From assembly GCA_004431415.1 (NCBI GenBank), contig QPMI01000298.1, forward strand, positions 1 through 64,000: DNA of 64,000 bases, given 5' to 3'. Positions 43,525-53,706 of the stretch are shown one piece after another. The notes below the pieces were generated by a model. That model saw only the letters and a list, made by a program, of their open reading frames with translations, had not been told where the DNA came from and ran no database searches. The position numbers and the translations under genes were made by a program. The stretch is from Cyanophora paradoxa (Eukaryota > Glaucocystophyceae > Cyanophorales > Cyanophoraceae). Numbering within the stretch: the stretch's first letter is position 1; each line of letters begins with the position of its first letter.

Positions 43525-44252
43525 ATGCCGGCCGCGCACGTACTTCAATGTGCAGCGTACGCGTTCCGCGGCCGGCGCATCATGATCAAACCTGCATCAC
43601 CCCCCCTCTCCTCCCTCCCGCCCCAGAGTTCGCGTACCCCAACGGCCGGCCACCTGGCAAAAGAGAGCTCGAGGGGGATTGAAATTTGGATCCGCCGGCA
43701 CCCGGATCCCGCGCGATGTGCCTCCGCAGCAACTGATGCAGCCGCCGGGGATTCGTATGCGTACGATCACTCCCTAGCAAGGCAGAGAAAGAAAGCGGCG
43801 CCCGCGCAGCGCCAACGCGAGCTCGAGGCCCGGTGCATACGCAAGCAGCTTCGCCGCGGTGAAGGACTGCGCACGCGTACGAGTCTCGGGGGTGGCCCGG
43901 ATGGGGCGGGGATCGGGGGAGCTTCTGAAGCGCTGCAGGTCGGATCGTCCTCCTCGCCCTTTCGGAGATCTTCAAGGCGCAGCTGGTCGTGCACTTTGTG
44001 CGGCGCGGCGGCGGCTGGGACTCCCTCGTCGTCGACGCGAAGGACCCTCCGCCGGCCCCCGAGGAGGGGGAGGAGGGGGGGGAGAAGGCGAAGATGGAGA
44101 AGAAGAAGGGGAAGAAGGCGGGGGGGGAGAAGGCGCGTCCCCCACGCACGTCCCGTGGCCGCGCCCGCGCCGACCTGATCGCTCCCTCCTGCAAAGAGGC
44201 CCGCGGCCGGTGCCGCAATTGCGGGCCCTCCTGCATGCTTGCCTCAATCTAG
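43525..44252 (+). CDS. Hypothetical protein, two exons
   Basis: An open frame from ATG 43525 (MPAAHVLQCAAYAFRGRRI) runs to about 43893. A GTGGCC...CTGCAG intron (ends 43938) joins it, in phase, to an exon reading GRIVLLALSEIFKAQLVVHF and VRRGGGWDSLVVDAKDPPPA. A charged tail follows (EKAKMEKKKGKKAGGEKARP) and a TAG near 44250. The VLLALSEIFKAQLVVHF helix and following strand look like folded protein rather than chance translation. The family is unknown. The upstream part may instead be untranslated, with a later start. Confidence 0.35.
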
Positions 44253-45013
44253 ATCTGTGGCCAGTGGCTGAGATCAGATCGCAAACCCCAAGCGGGTACC
44301 TCGCGGGTCTTCTTGGCGGCCTCGGCGGCGGCGGCGGCCGCGGCGCGCTTGCGGCTGCAGCTGGCGGCGGCCTGGCGCGCTTGCGGCTGCAGCTGGCGGC
44401 GCGCTTGCGGCTGCAGCTGGCGGCGGCTGGCGGGACCGCGTACCCCCCTTCAGCGGGCCCTGCCTGCGTTGCCCGCAGGCTTGTCGCCCCCGTAGGTGGC
44501 ACAGACCCAGCTCAAGCTCCTGCGTTGTCCGCAGCTAGCATGCCTGTGTTATCAATGCGCTTCTGAAGACAATATATGCGCTTAGCATCCCGCGAGGTCG
44601 TTCAGAGGGGAGGCTCCTCCGGCGCAGGTCTGCCGGCCGCGATCCTTCTCCCGCGGGCAGCGGCGCTCTGCTGACACGCGGGGGCGCACTGTCGCGCACA
44701 GCGCTCCGGGAGCTACCAGGGGCCCAGACCGCGCTGCCGCCGCCCCCGCCCCGGGCCGGCGCGCTCGAGGCTTCGGAGGTGCTGGCGAGGCTAGCGCTGC
44801 CGCGGCAACCGCCGCCTGCCCTTCAGCTTCCTTCGGGCCATCCGCCGCGCGCCCCAACGCTCCCAAGGCACAGCCAGCTCGTGCGTCCCCTCCCTGTGGC
44901 AGCCTGCAGAACTCTCCCGACGCCGCCCTGCGCAGGGGGCAGCGTCGAAGGCCGCCGCAGTGACGGCCACCCTAGCCCGCCCTAGGCCCTTCAGCGGGCC
45001 CTCGGCGCTCAGA
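44253..45013. other. Intergenic with a short tandem repeat
   Basis: About 760 bp. Holds the tandem repeat at 44343-44430 and weakly open GC-rich frames that I cannot support as genes. A first exon or promoter of the phosphodiesterase gene may lie in 44700-45000. Confidence 0.35.
44343..44430 (+). repeat. Tandem repeat, about 28 bp x 3
   Basis: Three imperfect copies of a unit containing GCGCTTGCGGCTGCAGCTGG, with spacer length varying by a few bases. The core CGGCTGCAGCTGGCGG includes the palindrome CAGCTG and CTGCAG. Non-coding as far as I can see. Confidence 0.7.
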
Positions 45014-46431
45014 ATGACTGTCGAGCGTCCCGCACTGGCCCCGCCCGCTCACATCGATGAGGTCGTCGCGTCGACGTCGAGCGTGCGGCCGGGGGCGGGC
45101 GCGCTTCTGGGGGTGCGGGGGTCGCTGACGGGGTCGGGGCGCAGGGGGCGGCGGGGGCGCTCTGCTCGGAGGCCTTCGAGGCGCTGGGGGTGCGGCGGGG
45201 CGAGGGCCCCGGCCTGTTCCTGGAGATGCTGGAGCTGCTGGCGCTGCCGGGGCGGCTGGGGCTGGAGCGGGGCCGGGTGCTGGCCTTCGCGGGGCGCGTG
45301 CTGGGGGCGTACAGCGAGGGGAACGCCTTCCACGGCCCCGCGCACGCCCTCGACGTCGCCCAGGCCACCTTCCTCATCCTCGCACGCATCCCCGTGCGCC
45401 CCGCCCCGCCCCGCCCCGGCGCTGCTCCCGGGGCGCTGGGCGAGGGGCGTCGGGGGCAGGAGGGGGGCCCCGGGGCGCCCGACGCCGTCGAGCGGGTCGC
45501 TCTTATGTGCGCCGCCCTCGCCCACGGTGCCCCCCGCCCCGCCCCCCGCCACCCGTCACGCGCCACCCGCCCCCGACCCGGGGCCTGCGGGGCTGGCAGA
45601 CGCGGGGCACCCGGGCCTCTCGAACTCTTTCCTCCAGCACGCGGGGGCGTGGCCGGCCGGCGGCGCCCCCTCGCCCCTCGAGCGCGCATCCGCCGCCCTC
45701 CTTCTCGCCGCCCTCGCAGACCCCGCGACCGACATCGCGGCGCCGCTCGCCCCCGCCGCGCGCGCGCGGCTCGCGACGGTGCGAGGGTTCCAGGGCGCAG
45801 CCCTCGCGGGCGGCGCAGCTGAGCGGGGCGCTCGCTCAGGTGGCGCGGGAGGCGGTGCTGGCGACGGACATCGCCCTCTCGGGGGAGTACCTCGCCGCCG
45901 TCCGCGCCCGCCTCGCCCCCTTTCCGCGCCGCCTCGCCCCGCACGAGCCCGGCGCCCGCCTCGATTACCTCGACGACCGCGTGCGCCCTCGCTTTCCCCC
46001 CCGCCGCGCCGCGCCGGGGCGCCGGCCGAGGGCGGCGGACGGGGTCGCAGACGCTGCTGTGCTGCCTGGTGCTGAAGTGCGCGGACCTGGTGAACGCGGC
46101 GCGCCCGTGGGAGTCCTCCCAGGCCTGGGCCGCCCGCGTGCAGGCCGAGTTCTACCGGCAGGGGGCCCTGGAGCGGGCGCTGGGCCTCTCGGAGACGCCC
46201 TGGTGCCAGGCCAACGGCGAGCGCGACGGCGGCGCCAGCGGCGTCCAGGCCCGCTTCGTCTCCTCCCTCTGCCTCCCCCTGTACGAGGCCCTCGCGGCGG
46301 CGGCCCCCGGGGCCGGGGGGGCGCTGCTGGGCAACGTGCGGGAGAACGGGGCGCGGTGGGCGCGCCTCCACGCCGCCGTCCTCGAGGGGGACGCCCTCGG
46401 CGCAGCGGCCCTCGCCGCCCCGGGGCCCTGA
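45014..46431 (+). CDS. Class I cyclic-nucleotide phosphodiesterase
   Basis: Hydrolyses cAMP and/or cGMP. After a first exon (MTVERPALAPPAHIDEVVAS) the helical catalytic domain appears: LFLEMLELLALPG, then NAFHGPAHALDVAQATFLIL with the H..HA.DV metal site. RVALMCAALAH is joined by an intron to D-AGHPGLSNSFLQ, rebuilding the HD..HPG..N signature. LERASAALLLAAL, VAREAVLATDIALSGEYLAA and LLCCLVLKCADLVNAARPW (third metal site, CADL.N) follow, with WAARVQAEFYRQGALERALG, VQARFVSSLCLPLYEAL and a C-terminal helix. TGA 46429-46431. The first metal-site His is GPAHA rather than the commoner NxxHA, which is tolerated in the family. No GAF, PAS or membrane segment is visible upstream, but the 5' exons are uncertain. 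Substrate preference cannot be read. Confidence 0.85.
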
Positions 46432-46711
46432 CCCCCGCCCCGGCCCCTCTCCTCCCAGACGCCCCCGCGCCCGCGTCAAGCGCCCTCCCCACAATTGCAA
46501 TGTCTTCACGCTTAAGCTCGACGTTTAGATATCCAGGACCGGTACTCGGTTTTTATTGAGCCTCTCGGGCCCCGGAACTTTGGAATAGTCAGTAGTTCCG
46601 ACAACCGTGAACTACATTCAGGCTTTTATGAATTTTGATTATTGCCTATCGTGTTTGATCCGTAGTCTGCTTGACTGGATTCAAGACTGTGCGCTTCGAA
46701 TTTTCGAAAGC

Positions 46712-48450
46712 TCAGTCAAGGCGACGATGGGGATCGAGGGGGTGCCCGGGCGCGGGGGGCGGGGCGACAGGAAGGGCGGGGCGGGGTGGGCGGCGGGGGC
46801 GGGGCCCGGGGTCAGGGGCGGCGTGCTGGTGCTCGGGGCGGGGCTCGAGGGCGGCGCGGAGGGCGCGCACGACGGCCGCCACGTCCACCGCCATCCCCGC
46901 GCTCAGGCGGCCCGCCCCGCCACCCCACCGCCACGTACCCCGCCCCAGCCCCGCCAGCAGGCTGCCCCCGCGCGTCAGACGCGCGCGCGGGGGCGGCGGC
47001 CGGGGCGGGCCTGTAGTGGGAGGGGATGGGCTCGCGGGCGGGGAGGAACTCGATGAAGGGGGCGTGGAGCGGGGCGAGGGCGGCGTTCGTGTTCCCCGCG
47101 CCGTGCGGGCCGAGCACCGCCCGCGCCGACCGGAAGAGCGCCAGCTGCGCGGCAAAGTCCTCCCCGCCCGCCTCGAACTCGACGAAGCGCTCCCGGGGGA
47201 AGGCCGCCCGCAGCGCCCCCATCAGCTCCCCGTGGTTCACCAGCACCCGCGCCCCCGCGCTCCGCCGCGTCACCACGATCGGCGGCGGCTCGGCGGGGGC
47301 CGGGCGCGGGGCGGGGCCGGCGGCGGCGAGGAGGGCGCGGCGGAGGGCGGCGGTGCGGGCGGGGAGAGGGGCGTAGCAGGAGGCCGGGGAGGCGAAGTAG
47401 AGGCGGCGGGCGCCGTAGAGGCCGCCGGGGCGGGCGGCGACGAGGCGCTCGCGGGGGAAGCCGAGGAGGGCCAGGCTCTCGAGCTGGAAGGGGAGCCCGT
47501 CCACCAGGATCCGCACCCCGGGGTCCCCCCGCAGCACCCGCTCCGCCACCAGCAGCCGCGGCAGCGCCTGCGCCAGCCAGTGGTAGTACGCCCCGCTGTA
47601 CCTGCCCCGCCCCGTCGGGCGCCGCGCGGCTGGCGGGGGCGGGGGCGGGGCGGACCGCTGGACGAGGACGAAGAGCTTGTCGAAGTAGCGGTACTCGCTG
47701 AACGAGCCGCCCGCCTCCCCGCAGCACCCGCAGTCCTCGTACACCACCCTGCACCGCCCCTCGCCGGGGCGCCCCTCGCCGGGGCGGGGCGGGGCGGGGC
47801 GGGGACCGGCGGCCGGCGCAGTCGGCGAAGCCGTCGTCGTACTGGAAGAAGCCGCCGGGGAGCACCGCCACGTACGCGGGGTTCGACACGTTCAGGCACA
47901 GCTGCGCCCCCGCCCCCGCCGCCGGGACGCGCCCCGCGGCGCCCGCCTCCCCGACCTCCGCCGGCACGAAGCGCTGCTTGAACCAGTCCGGCATCATCGA
48001 GTCGTAGAGGTCGCGCCCCTCGGCGTCCCGGGGCCGCTCCAGCCGCACCCGCCCGTCACAGGGCGCGTGGTCCAGCGCCGGCTCGCGGTGGATCTCCACC
48101 CCAGGCTCCCGCATCAGATCTTCGAGACTCACGTCCCGCAGCTCCCGCGAGAGCAGCATGCTGATGCGGTCCGCCGTGTGCAGGCCGCGCAGCAGCTCAG
48201 GGTCCCCATCGAGCGCGCACGGGACGGTGTCGCTGTACACCTCGGGCAGGCTGAGGAGACCCGCGGAAGACGCGCCGAGGTGGTCATCCGGCGTATCTGC
48301 GCCGAAGCCGGCCTCGCCGAGCGCCGCAGCCAAGCCCGCGACGAGCAGGACCGCCGCGGCGAGGCGGCCGGCACTGTGCCGGCCGCCTCGCCGAGCGCCG
48401 CGCAGCTGCGTGCTTCCGATCGTGCTATTCCGGCGGGCGGGTTCGGAATT
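46712..48450 (-). CDS. GT61-family glycosyltransferase (DUF563), type II membrane protein
   Basis: Golgi/ER glycosyltransferase of the family that includes plant arabino/xylosyltransferases and EOGT/POMGNT2-like enzymes. The first visible exon, after an acceptor at about 48451, encodes a basic stretch and a hydrophobic anchor LAAAVLLVAGLAAALGEAG, typical of a type II signal anchor. The true ATG is probably in an upstream exon. The lumenal part has LCLNVSNPAYVAVLPGGFFQ, RVVYEDCGCCGEAGGSFSEY, then YSGAYYHWLAQALPRLLVAE (the 'nf.HWl.e.lPrl' motif). LYFASPASCYAPL, IVVTRRSAGARVLVNHGEL and RAVLGPHGAGNTNAALAPLH (the 'GPHGAgltN' motif) with APFIEFLPAREPIPSHY follow. Ends near 46712. Four or five GC-rich introns. 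Confidence 0.8.
48357..48393. repeat. 37-bp perfect palindrome in the signal-anchor exon
   Basis: Arms of 18 bp (48357-48374 and 48376-48393) around a single T, starting CGGCGAGGCGGCCGGCAC. It lies in the first visible coding exon of the glycosyltransferase, just before the hydrophobic anchor. The outer arm shares GCCTCGCCGAGCGCCGC with 48311-48327, so a small local duplication/inversion probably made it. Confidence 0.9.
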
Positions 48451-49139
48451 CTGACGCGAAGCGTCGGAAGCGCTCCGAAACGCCTCGGAAGCGCCGAAGC
48501 GGCTTTAGCGGGGTAGGCGAATTTAGAATCCACAGTGCATGCAACCTGGCCTTCTCGGGCCTCCTGCAGCCTGCAGTTGAAAAGAAACGGCGCAAGAGGC
48601 AAAGATAAGCCGCTAAGAGGCAGTTTTGAGCTTTGCGGGTGGACATGTTGCTTCTGGCTTCGAAGCCCGCCCTAGGTCCAGCAGAAGCATAGCACAGCCA
48701 AAGAATTGCCGAAGTCATCAGGTCCCAGCAGACAGGAAGCCGGCTGTGATTGCCAGCGGGGCCGCGGGGCCGTCATCGCTCCCATGGCGCAGCTTCATGG
48801 CGGAAACGCCTCGTTCATGCGACGGGAGCTTGCGTCAGGGGAGAGAAGCAGGAGAGATGCGCCGCTGGCTTCCACTTCGCACAGCCAGAGAAGAATGCGG
48901 GACCTGCTCTCGGCGGACTTGCCGAGCGGGCGCACCGGCTCTCCTTTCAGGTCAGGGTCGGCCACCAGCGGCTCTGGCATCCGGCCCCGCTCGGAGTCCC
49001 ACGGCAGCGGGGTGAGCGAATCCCATGTGCTCTGCTCGGGGCCTCTTCGATCGTTCAGAGAGCGGGCCCCTCGCTGTTACGGCTGACGCGTGGCGGGCAG
49101 GAGGAGCGGGGGCGGCGACCGAGCATCGCGGAGTCGAGC
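48451..49139. other. Divergent intergenic region, no gene recognised
   Basis: About 690 bp between the glycosyltransferase and the EF-hand gene. Plus-strand frames are partly open but their translation has no coherent features. Probably promoter and upstream untranslated exons. Confidence 0.35.
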
Positions 49140-50487
49140 ATGGCGGGGACGCCGTCGTGGGACGTGAGCGTGTCGGGGCGGGGGCCGATGCGTCTGCCCC
49201 GCATGGCCTCCATGCTTGCGCGGGAGGCGGACAAGGACGCGGCGGCGCTGATGGACAAGGGATGGCGGATGGCGGGGGAGGCGCAGGAGGCGGGGGAGGA
49301 GGAGCTGGCGGGGGCGATCCTGGTGGCCTTCGAGGCGGCGTGGACGGCGGTGCTGGCGGACGCCGGCCTGCTGCCCGAGGTGCAGGCCCCCGACGACGAG
49401 CCCCCCACGCCCTCCCTGCCCCCGAAGCGCACCGGCCTCGCCTCCATGTCCGCCCCCGCCCCGCCCCCGCCCCGGCGCCCCCCGGCGCCGACGGCGGGCC
49501 GCAGAGGGGAGGAGCACCCGCAGATCCTCCCCTCGCTGTGGGCCCCCAAGTCGACGCGCCGGCAGCCGATCTTCGGGCTCTCGGACCAGGAGCGGGAGCT
49601 CTTCAAGTGGGAGCAGGAGGCGTACAAGATGTTCATCGCCCGCGACCGCGCCGGCCGCCTCGCCACCCCCTGGGTCGACTTCGACAAGAAGATCGTCCGC
49701 AAGGCGCGTCCCCCCGCCCCGCCGCTCCCCTTGCGGGGGGCCGCTGCTTAGGGGCGGGGGCAGCTGCGGGCGCACGCGCTGCTGCCGGAGGCGGCGTCGC
49801 CGGCGCTGGCGCGCAAGAACTCCATCAACTTCGCCTCCCCCGGCGGCGCCGGCTCCGACGCCGACGGCGAGGGCCCGCCCCTGCGCCACTCCTCGTCGGG
49901 CCTCCTCCCCGCCCTCCCCGGCGGGCCCCGCAAGCCGGCCCTCTCCAACTCCCGCTCCGTCCCGGGCCTCCCGCCCCCCTCCTCCTGGTTCCTGCCCCGC
50001 GTGCGCCCCGCCCCCGCCCGCCCCGCCCCACCGGCCCGCCCCGCCCCGCCCTCTCCGACGCCAGGTCCGCAGGAGGAAGAGGAGGCGGGGGCGGGGAAGG
50101 CGTCGCTGCCGCCGCTGGGGGGGCCGGCGGGGGCGGGGAAGACGGGGCGGGGGATCGAGCTGGGGGGCTGGATGGCGCAGTTCGACGTGAACGGGGACGG
50201 GATCATCAGCGAGGCCGAGTTCGAGATGGCGATGGCGGCGCGGCGCGGGACGCACCGCAAGAGCACGGCCGGCGGCACCCGCGCCTCCCAGGCCGGCCAC
50301 CGCCCCAAGCCCCGCCAGCTCACCGTCCGCCCTCCCCCCGCCCCGCCCCGCCCCGCCCCCCGCGCCGCCCTTTAAGCCTGGGGAGCAGAGGATGGCCGTG
50401 CGGTCGGGCGCCGGCTGCACCTTCGTCAAGAAGCTCGTCCAGCCGGCATCCCAGCCCGTCTACAACAGCGTCCTCATCCGCCAGTGA
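49140..50487 (+). CDS. Single EF-hand protein, otherwise unknown
   Basis: ATG 49140 gives MAGTPSWDVSVSGRGPMRLP, then a helical segment (ALMDKGWRMAGEAQEAGEEE, LAGAILVAFEAAWTAVLADA), a Pro-rich linker and a conserved-looking block FGLSDQERELFKWEQEAYKM with FIARDRAGRLATPWVDFDKK. After an intron comes a Ser-rich region (ARKNSINFASPGG, PALSNSRSVPGLPPPSSWF). A single calcium-binding EF-hand follows, GWMAQFDVNGDGIISEAEFE, with acidic ligands at positions 1, 3, 5 and 12. The last exon is MAVRSGAGCTFVKKLVQPAS, ending NSVLIRQ, TGA 50485-50487. Domain combination not recognised; the Ser/Arg-rich part suggests phosphorylation. Calcium binding is inferred from the loop alone. Confidence 0.6.
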
Positions 50488-50824
50488 GGGGCGGCGGCGT
50501 CGCCCCGCGCCCCCGCCCCCAGTTTAACATACCCTTGCGAGTCTTATCTATATTTAAGTAGCTGCAGGGGCCCCCAGGTAGCTTAAAGTACGTAGCTAGA
50601 TAATTGACTCTAACATATGAAGAATGAGAGAGATATCGATAATCGTGTCCGCGGGGCGATGAGGGTGCGAAGGTTCAACGGTTTCGACTCTCGATTTGTG
50701 AAGTTCGATTTGGTTTGATTTTCAGTTTGCAAGGCTTTTGCAGTGCGCGCGGTGCCGGAAGCTAGAAGTTTAAATCTGTAGCGTGGTACTGCACTCGAGC
50801 TCCCCGCCAGTGAGTAGTACGGGG
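50488..50824. other. AT-rich convergent spacer
   Basis: 337 bp between convergent genes and clearly AT-richer than the coding DNA (for example TCTTATCTATATTTAAGTAG near 50540). No exon. Likely 3' untranslated regions and polyadenylation context for both neighbours. Confidence 0.45.
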
Positions 50825-53399
50825 CTACGAGGAAGCGGGCTTGGCGGCCTTGGCTGCCGGCCCCTTGGCCTTGGCTGCCGCCCCCGCCGTCGCCTTCGGG
50901 GCCGGCGTCGCCGCCGCCTTCCCCGCGGCCCCCTTGGCCTTGCCGGCCGGCGTCGCTGCCGCGGCGGCCGCGGCGGCCGCCTTCGCCTTCCCCGCCCCCG
51001 CCGCAGGGGCCGCCTGGGTTGCCTGCGTGGGCGGGGCGGGGCCGGGGCGGGCGGGCGGGGGCCGGGGCGGAGAGGCGAGCGGCCATGCGCTGGTGGAGGC
51101 CGTCGGGCAGGTCCGAGAGGTCCGACTCCGCCCCGCTCCCCGCCCCCCCCTCCTCCTCCTCCTCCTCGCTCCCCTCCTCCGCCTTCGCCGCCGCCGCCGA
51201 GGAGGAGGTGGAGGCCCTGCGGGGCGGTCAGCGGGGGAGCGGGGGCGGCGAGCGGGGCCGGCTGGCCTCGGGCGCCCGCGCGCATGGTGGCGATGGCGGC
51301 CTGCGGGGAGCGGGTGAGGCGGGAGGGGCGGGGAGGCCTGCGGGGGGCGGGCCTTCTTGGCCGCCTCCGCCGACTCCGCGTCCGTCTCCTCCCGCTCTCC
51401 GACTCCGACCCGCCCCGCCCCGCCTTGCCCCAGCCGCCCCTTCCCCGCGGGGCCCGCCTTGCCCCGCCCCGCCCCGCCTTCGCTCCCCTGCGCGCGGCAC
51501 CGTCTGCGGGGGCGCCCCGTGCGCGGCGAGGGCCCGCGCACGCTGCTGCTGCCGCCGGGCCGGCCTCGCCCGCGCCGCCGGCTTCGGCGCCTCCTCCTCC
51601 TCTTCATCCTCCTCCTCCTCGCTCGACTCCGCGGCCGCCGCGGCCGCGGGGCGGGCCGCGCCAGGTCGCCTTCTTCGCAGAGGCGGTGCGAGCGCTGCGG
51701 GGCCGTTCAGGGGCGGCGGGGAGGGATGGGGGCGGGCGGGGCTGCACGGGGGGCGGGGGCGGGGCGGGGCCTCCTCGTCGCTCGTGGCCGGCACCTCCTC
51801 GTCGTCGTCCACCGACGGCGACGCCAGCCGCCCGGCCCCGCCTTCCCCTTCCCCGACCCCTTCCCCGCTCCCGCCGACGTCGCCGCCGCAGCCGCCGCCT
51901 TCGCGCCCGCTGCCGCCGCCCCCTTCTTCGCGGCGGCCGCCGGCGCCGCTGCGGGCGCCTCCTCGTCCTCCTCGTCCTCCTCGTCCTCATCCGACTCGGG
52001 GGCCTTGGGGGCGGGGATGAGGGCCGCGGCCCTCGCCCTGCGCGGCACTGTTGGCGGCGGCGGGGCGGGCATCGCGGGGCGCGGCGCAGCGCACGGGGCC
52101 GCCCGCAGCATCGGCTTCTTCGCAGGAGGCGCCTCCTCCCCCTCCTCTTCCTCCTCCCCCCCCTCCTCGTCTTCAGCCTCGTCCGAGGACGACTCGACCA
52201 TCGGGGCGGGGGCCGGGGCGGTGGCCAAGGCCGGCGGCTTGGCGGCGGCGGCCTTGGCGGCGCGCTGCAGGGCGGCCGCCGCAGCCGCCTCCCGCGGCGT
52301 CTTCGGCGTGTTCTTCGCCGCCGCCGCCGCCGCCGCCGGCGCGGCCGGTGCCTCCTCCTCCTCCTCCTCTTCCTCGCTCGACACGTTGCCGGCGGCGGCG
52401 GCAGCGGGGTTCGCCGCCCGCGCCGCGCCGTTCGCCTTGGCCCCCGCTGCCGGTGCGGCGGGGGCAGCCGCCTTCGCCGACCCCGCCGCGCCCCGCCCTC
52501 GCTTCGCCGGCGCCGCTTCCTCCTCCTCTTCGCTCGACGCCTCTGCGTTCTTACCCTTCGGTTGTGCCGCCGCTGCCGCTGCCGCTGCCGCCGCCGCCTC
52601 CGCGGCCCGGGCCCGCTCTGCGCGCTCCGCGTTGGTCGGCCGCCCGCGCTTCTTTGTCGCCGGCGTCGCCCCCGCCGGCGCCGGCGGCGAGGGCGCGGAG
52701 ATGCGGGCGGGGCCGGCGGCGGGGGTGGCGGCGGCGGGCGAGGGGGCGGCCTGGGGGGACTCCGGGGCGGGGGCGCGGGACTTGCGCTCCTTGGGCTGCC
52801 GCCGCTCCTTCTCCCTCTCCTTCTTCTGGTTGAGGATGGCCGCCGTCTGGTGCGGCTCCGCCTCCTTCAGCACGAACTGGTCCCGGTTCGAGAAGGCCGC
52901 CCTGCACCCGCCCCGCCCCCTCGGCGTTCGCCCGGCGCGCTGCCAGCGCGGCGCGCGCGTACCCGACGAGGACCGCCTGCATTAATGGGAATAGGTCGGC
53001 GCCCACTTTCAGGTAACACACGAGCTTGTTCTTCGCCGCCGGGGGCAGCTCCAGCCCGGTCGCCCACCTGCGCACGAGCGAATTCGCACACGTTGAGCGC
53101 TCAGGGCCGCATATCGGCCGCGGGGCGGCGCCCGGGGGCAAGGCAGCTACCGGTAGCACATCCTGCGCGGAATCGCGATCAGTCGCGCGCCGAGCGCCAG
53201 GGGCGGGCTAGCGTCGAGGCTGGAGGCGAGCTGCGCACCTGCTCTTGTTAATGAGCTCCGCGACTGTCGAATTCTGCGGAACGAAGCGTCACGACAGCAA
53301 CGGCCAAGGGGGGTCCATCGGTACCCGATCGCAGTTCGCAATAGTGAAACGATGCTCTCCATACTGCCCCAGCAGCAGCAGCTGGTCCGGCGTCGTCAT
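50825..53399 (-). CDS. Nuclear protein with AT-hook and acidic-serine/basic Ala-Pro repeats
   Basis: Start at ATG 53399 (MTTPDQLLLLGQYGEHRFTI). Four small exons, including one of 12 nt (53151-53162, within ...KSR-MCYR-WATG), give NSTVAELINKSRMCYRWATG, LELPPAAKNKLVCYLK and VLVGAAFSNRDQFVLKEAEP. This is a folded-looking N-terminal domain I cannot name. The rest is low complexity: a basic region KKEREKERRQPKERKSR, an AT-hook-like KKRGRPTNAERAERARAAE, then repeated SSEEEEE/SSDEAEDEE acidic clusters (casein-kinase-2 type) alternating with Lys/Ala/Pro stretches, ending AKAAKPASS, TAG 50825-50827. The alternating acidic/basic layout recalls nucleolar phosphoproteins such as Nopp140 or nucleolin, but the Nopp140 C-terminal domain is missing. 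Nuclear/nucleolar location is inferred. Confidence 0.6.
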
Positions 53400-53706
53400 C
53401 TCGAGACGAGGACGGAAAAAAAGTCAGGCGGGTACGCAGTCGAACGGGGCTCCACTCGCCGACCGAGCTACGCCGTGCTCGTACGCGCCTCAGGCGCAAC
53501 GTGCGACGCCTCAGGCGCAACGTTCGACGTGCGACCTTCCCGGTCGCTGCGTTCTGACGTGAAACGTCGCGAAGTCGAATACACATGGCGCCGGCGCGCC
53601 CCTCAGGCTCCAGCAACGCGCGCAGCGAAGCTTCGAGCCCGCAGTCGCGTTTTGCGGAGCAGACAAACCAGCTGCAGGAGATCGCAGGCAAAAAGAAAAC
53701 GTCACG

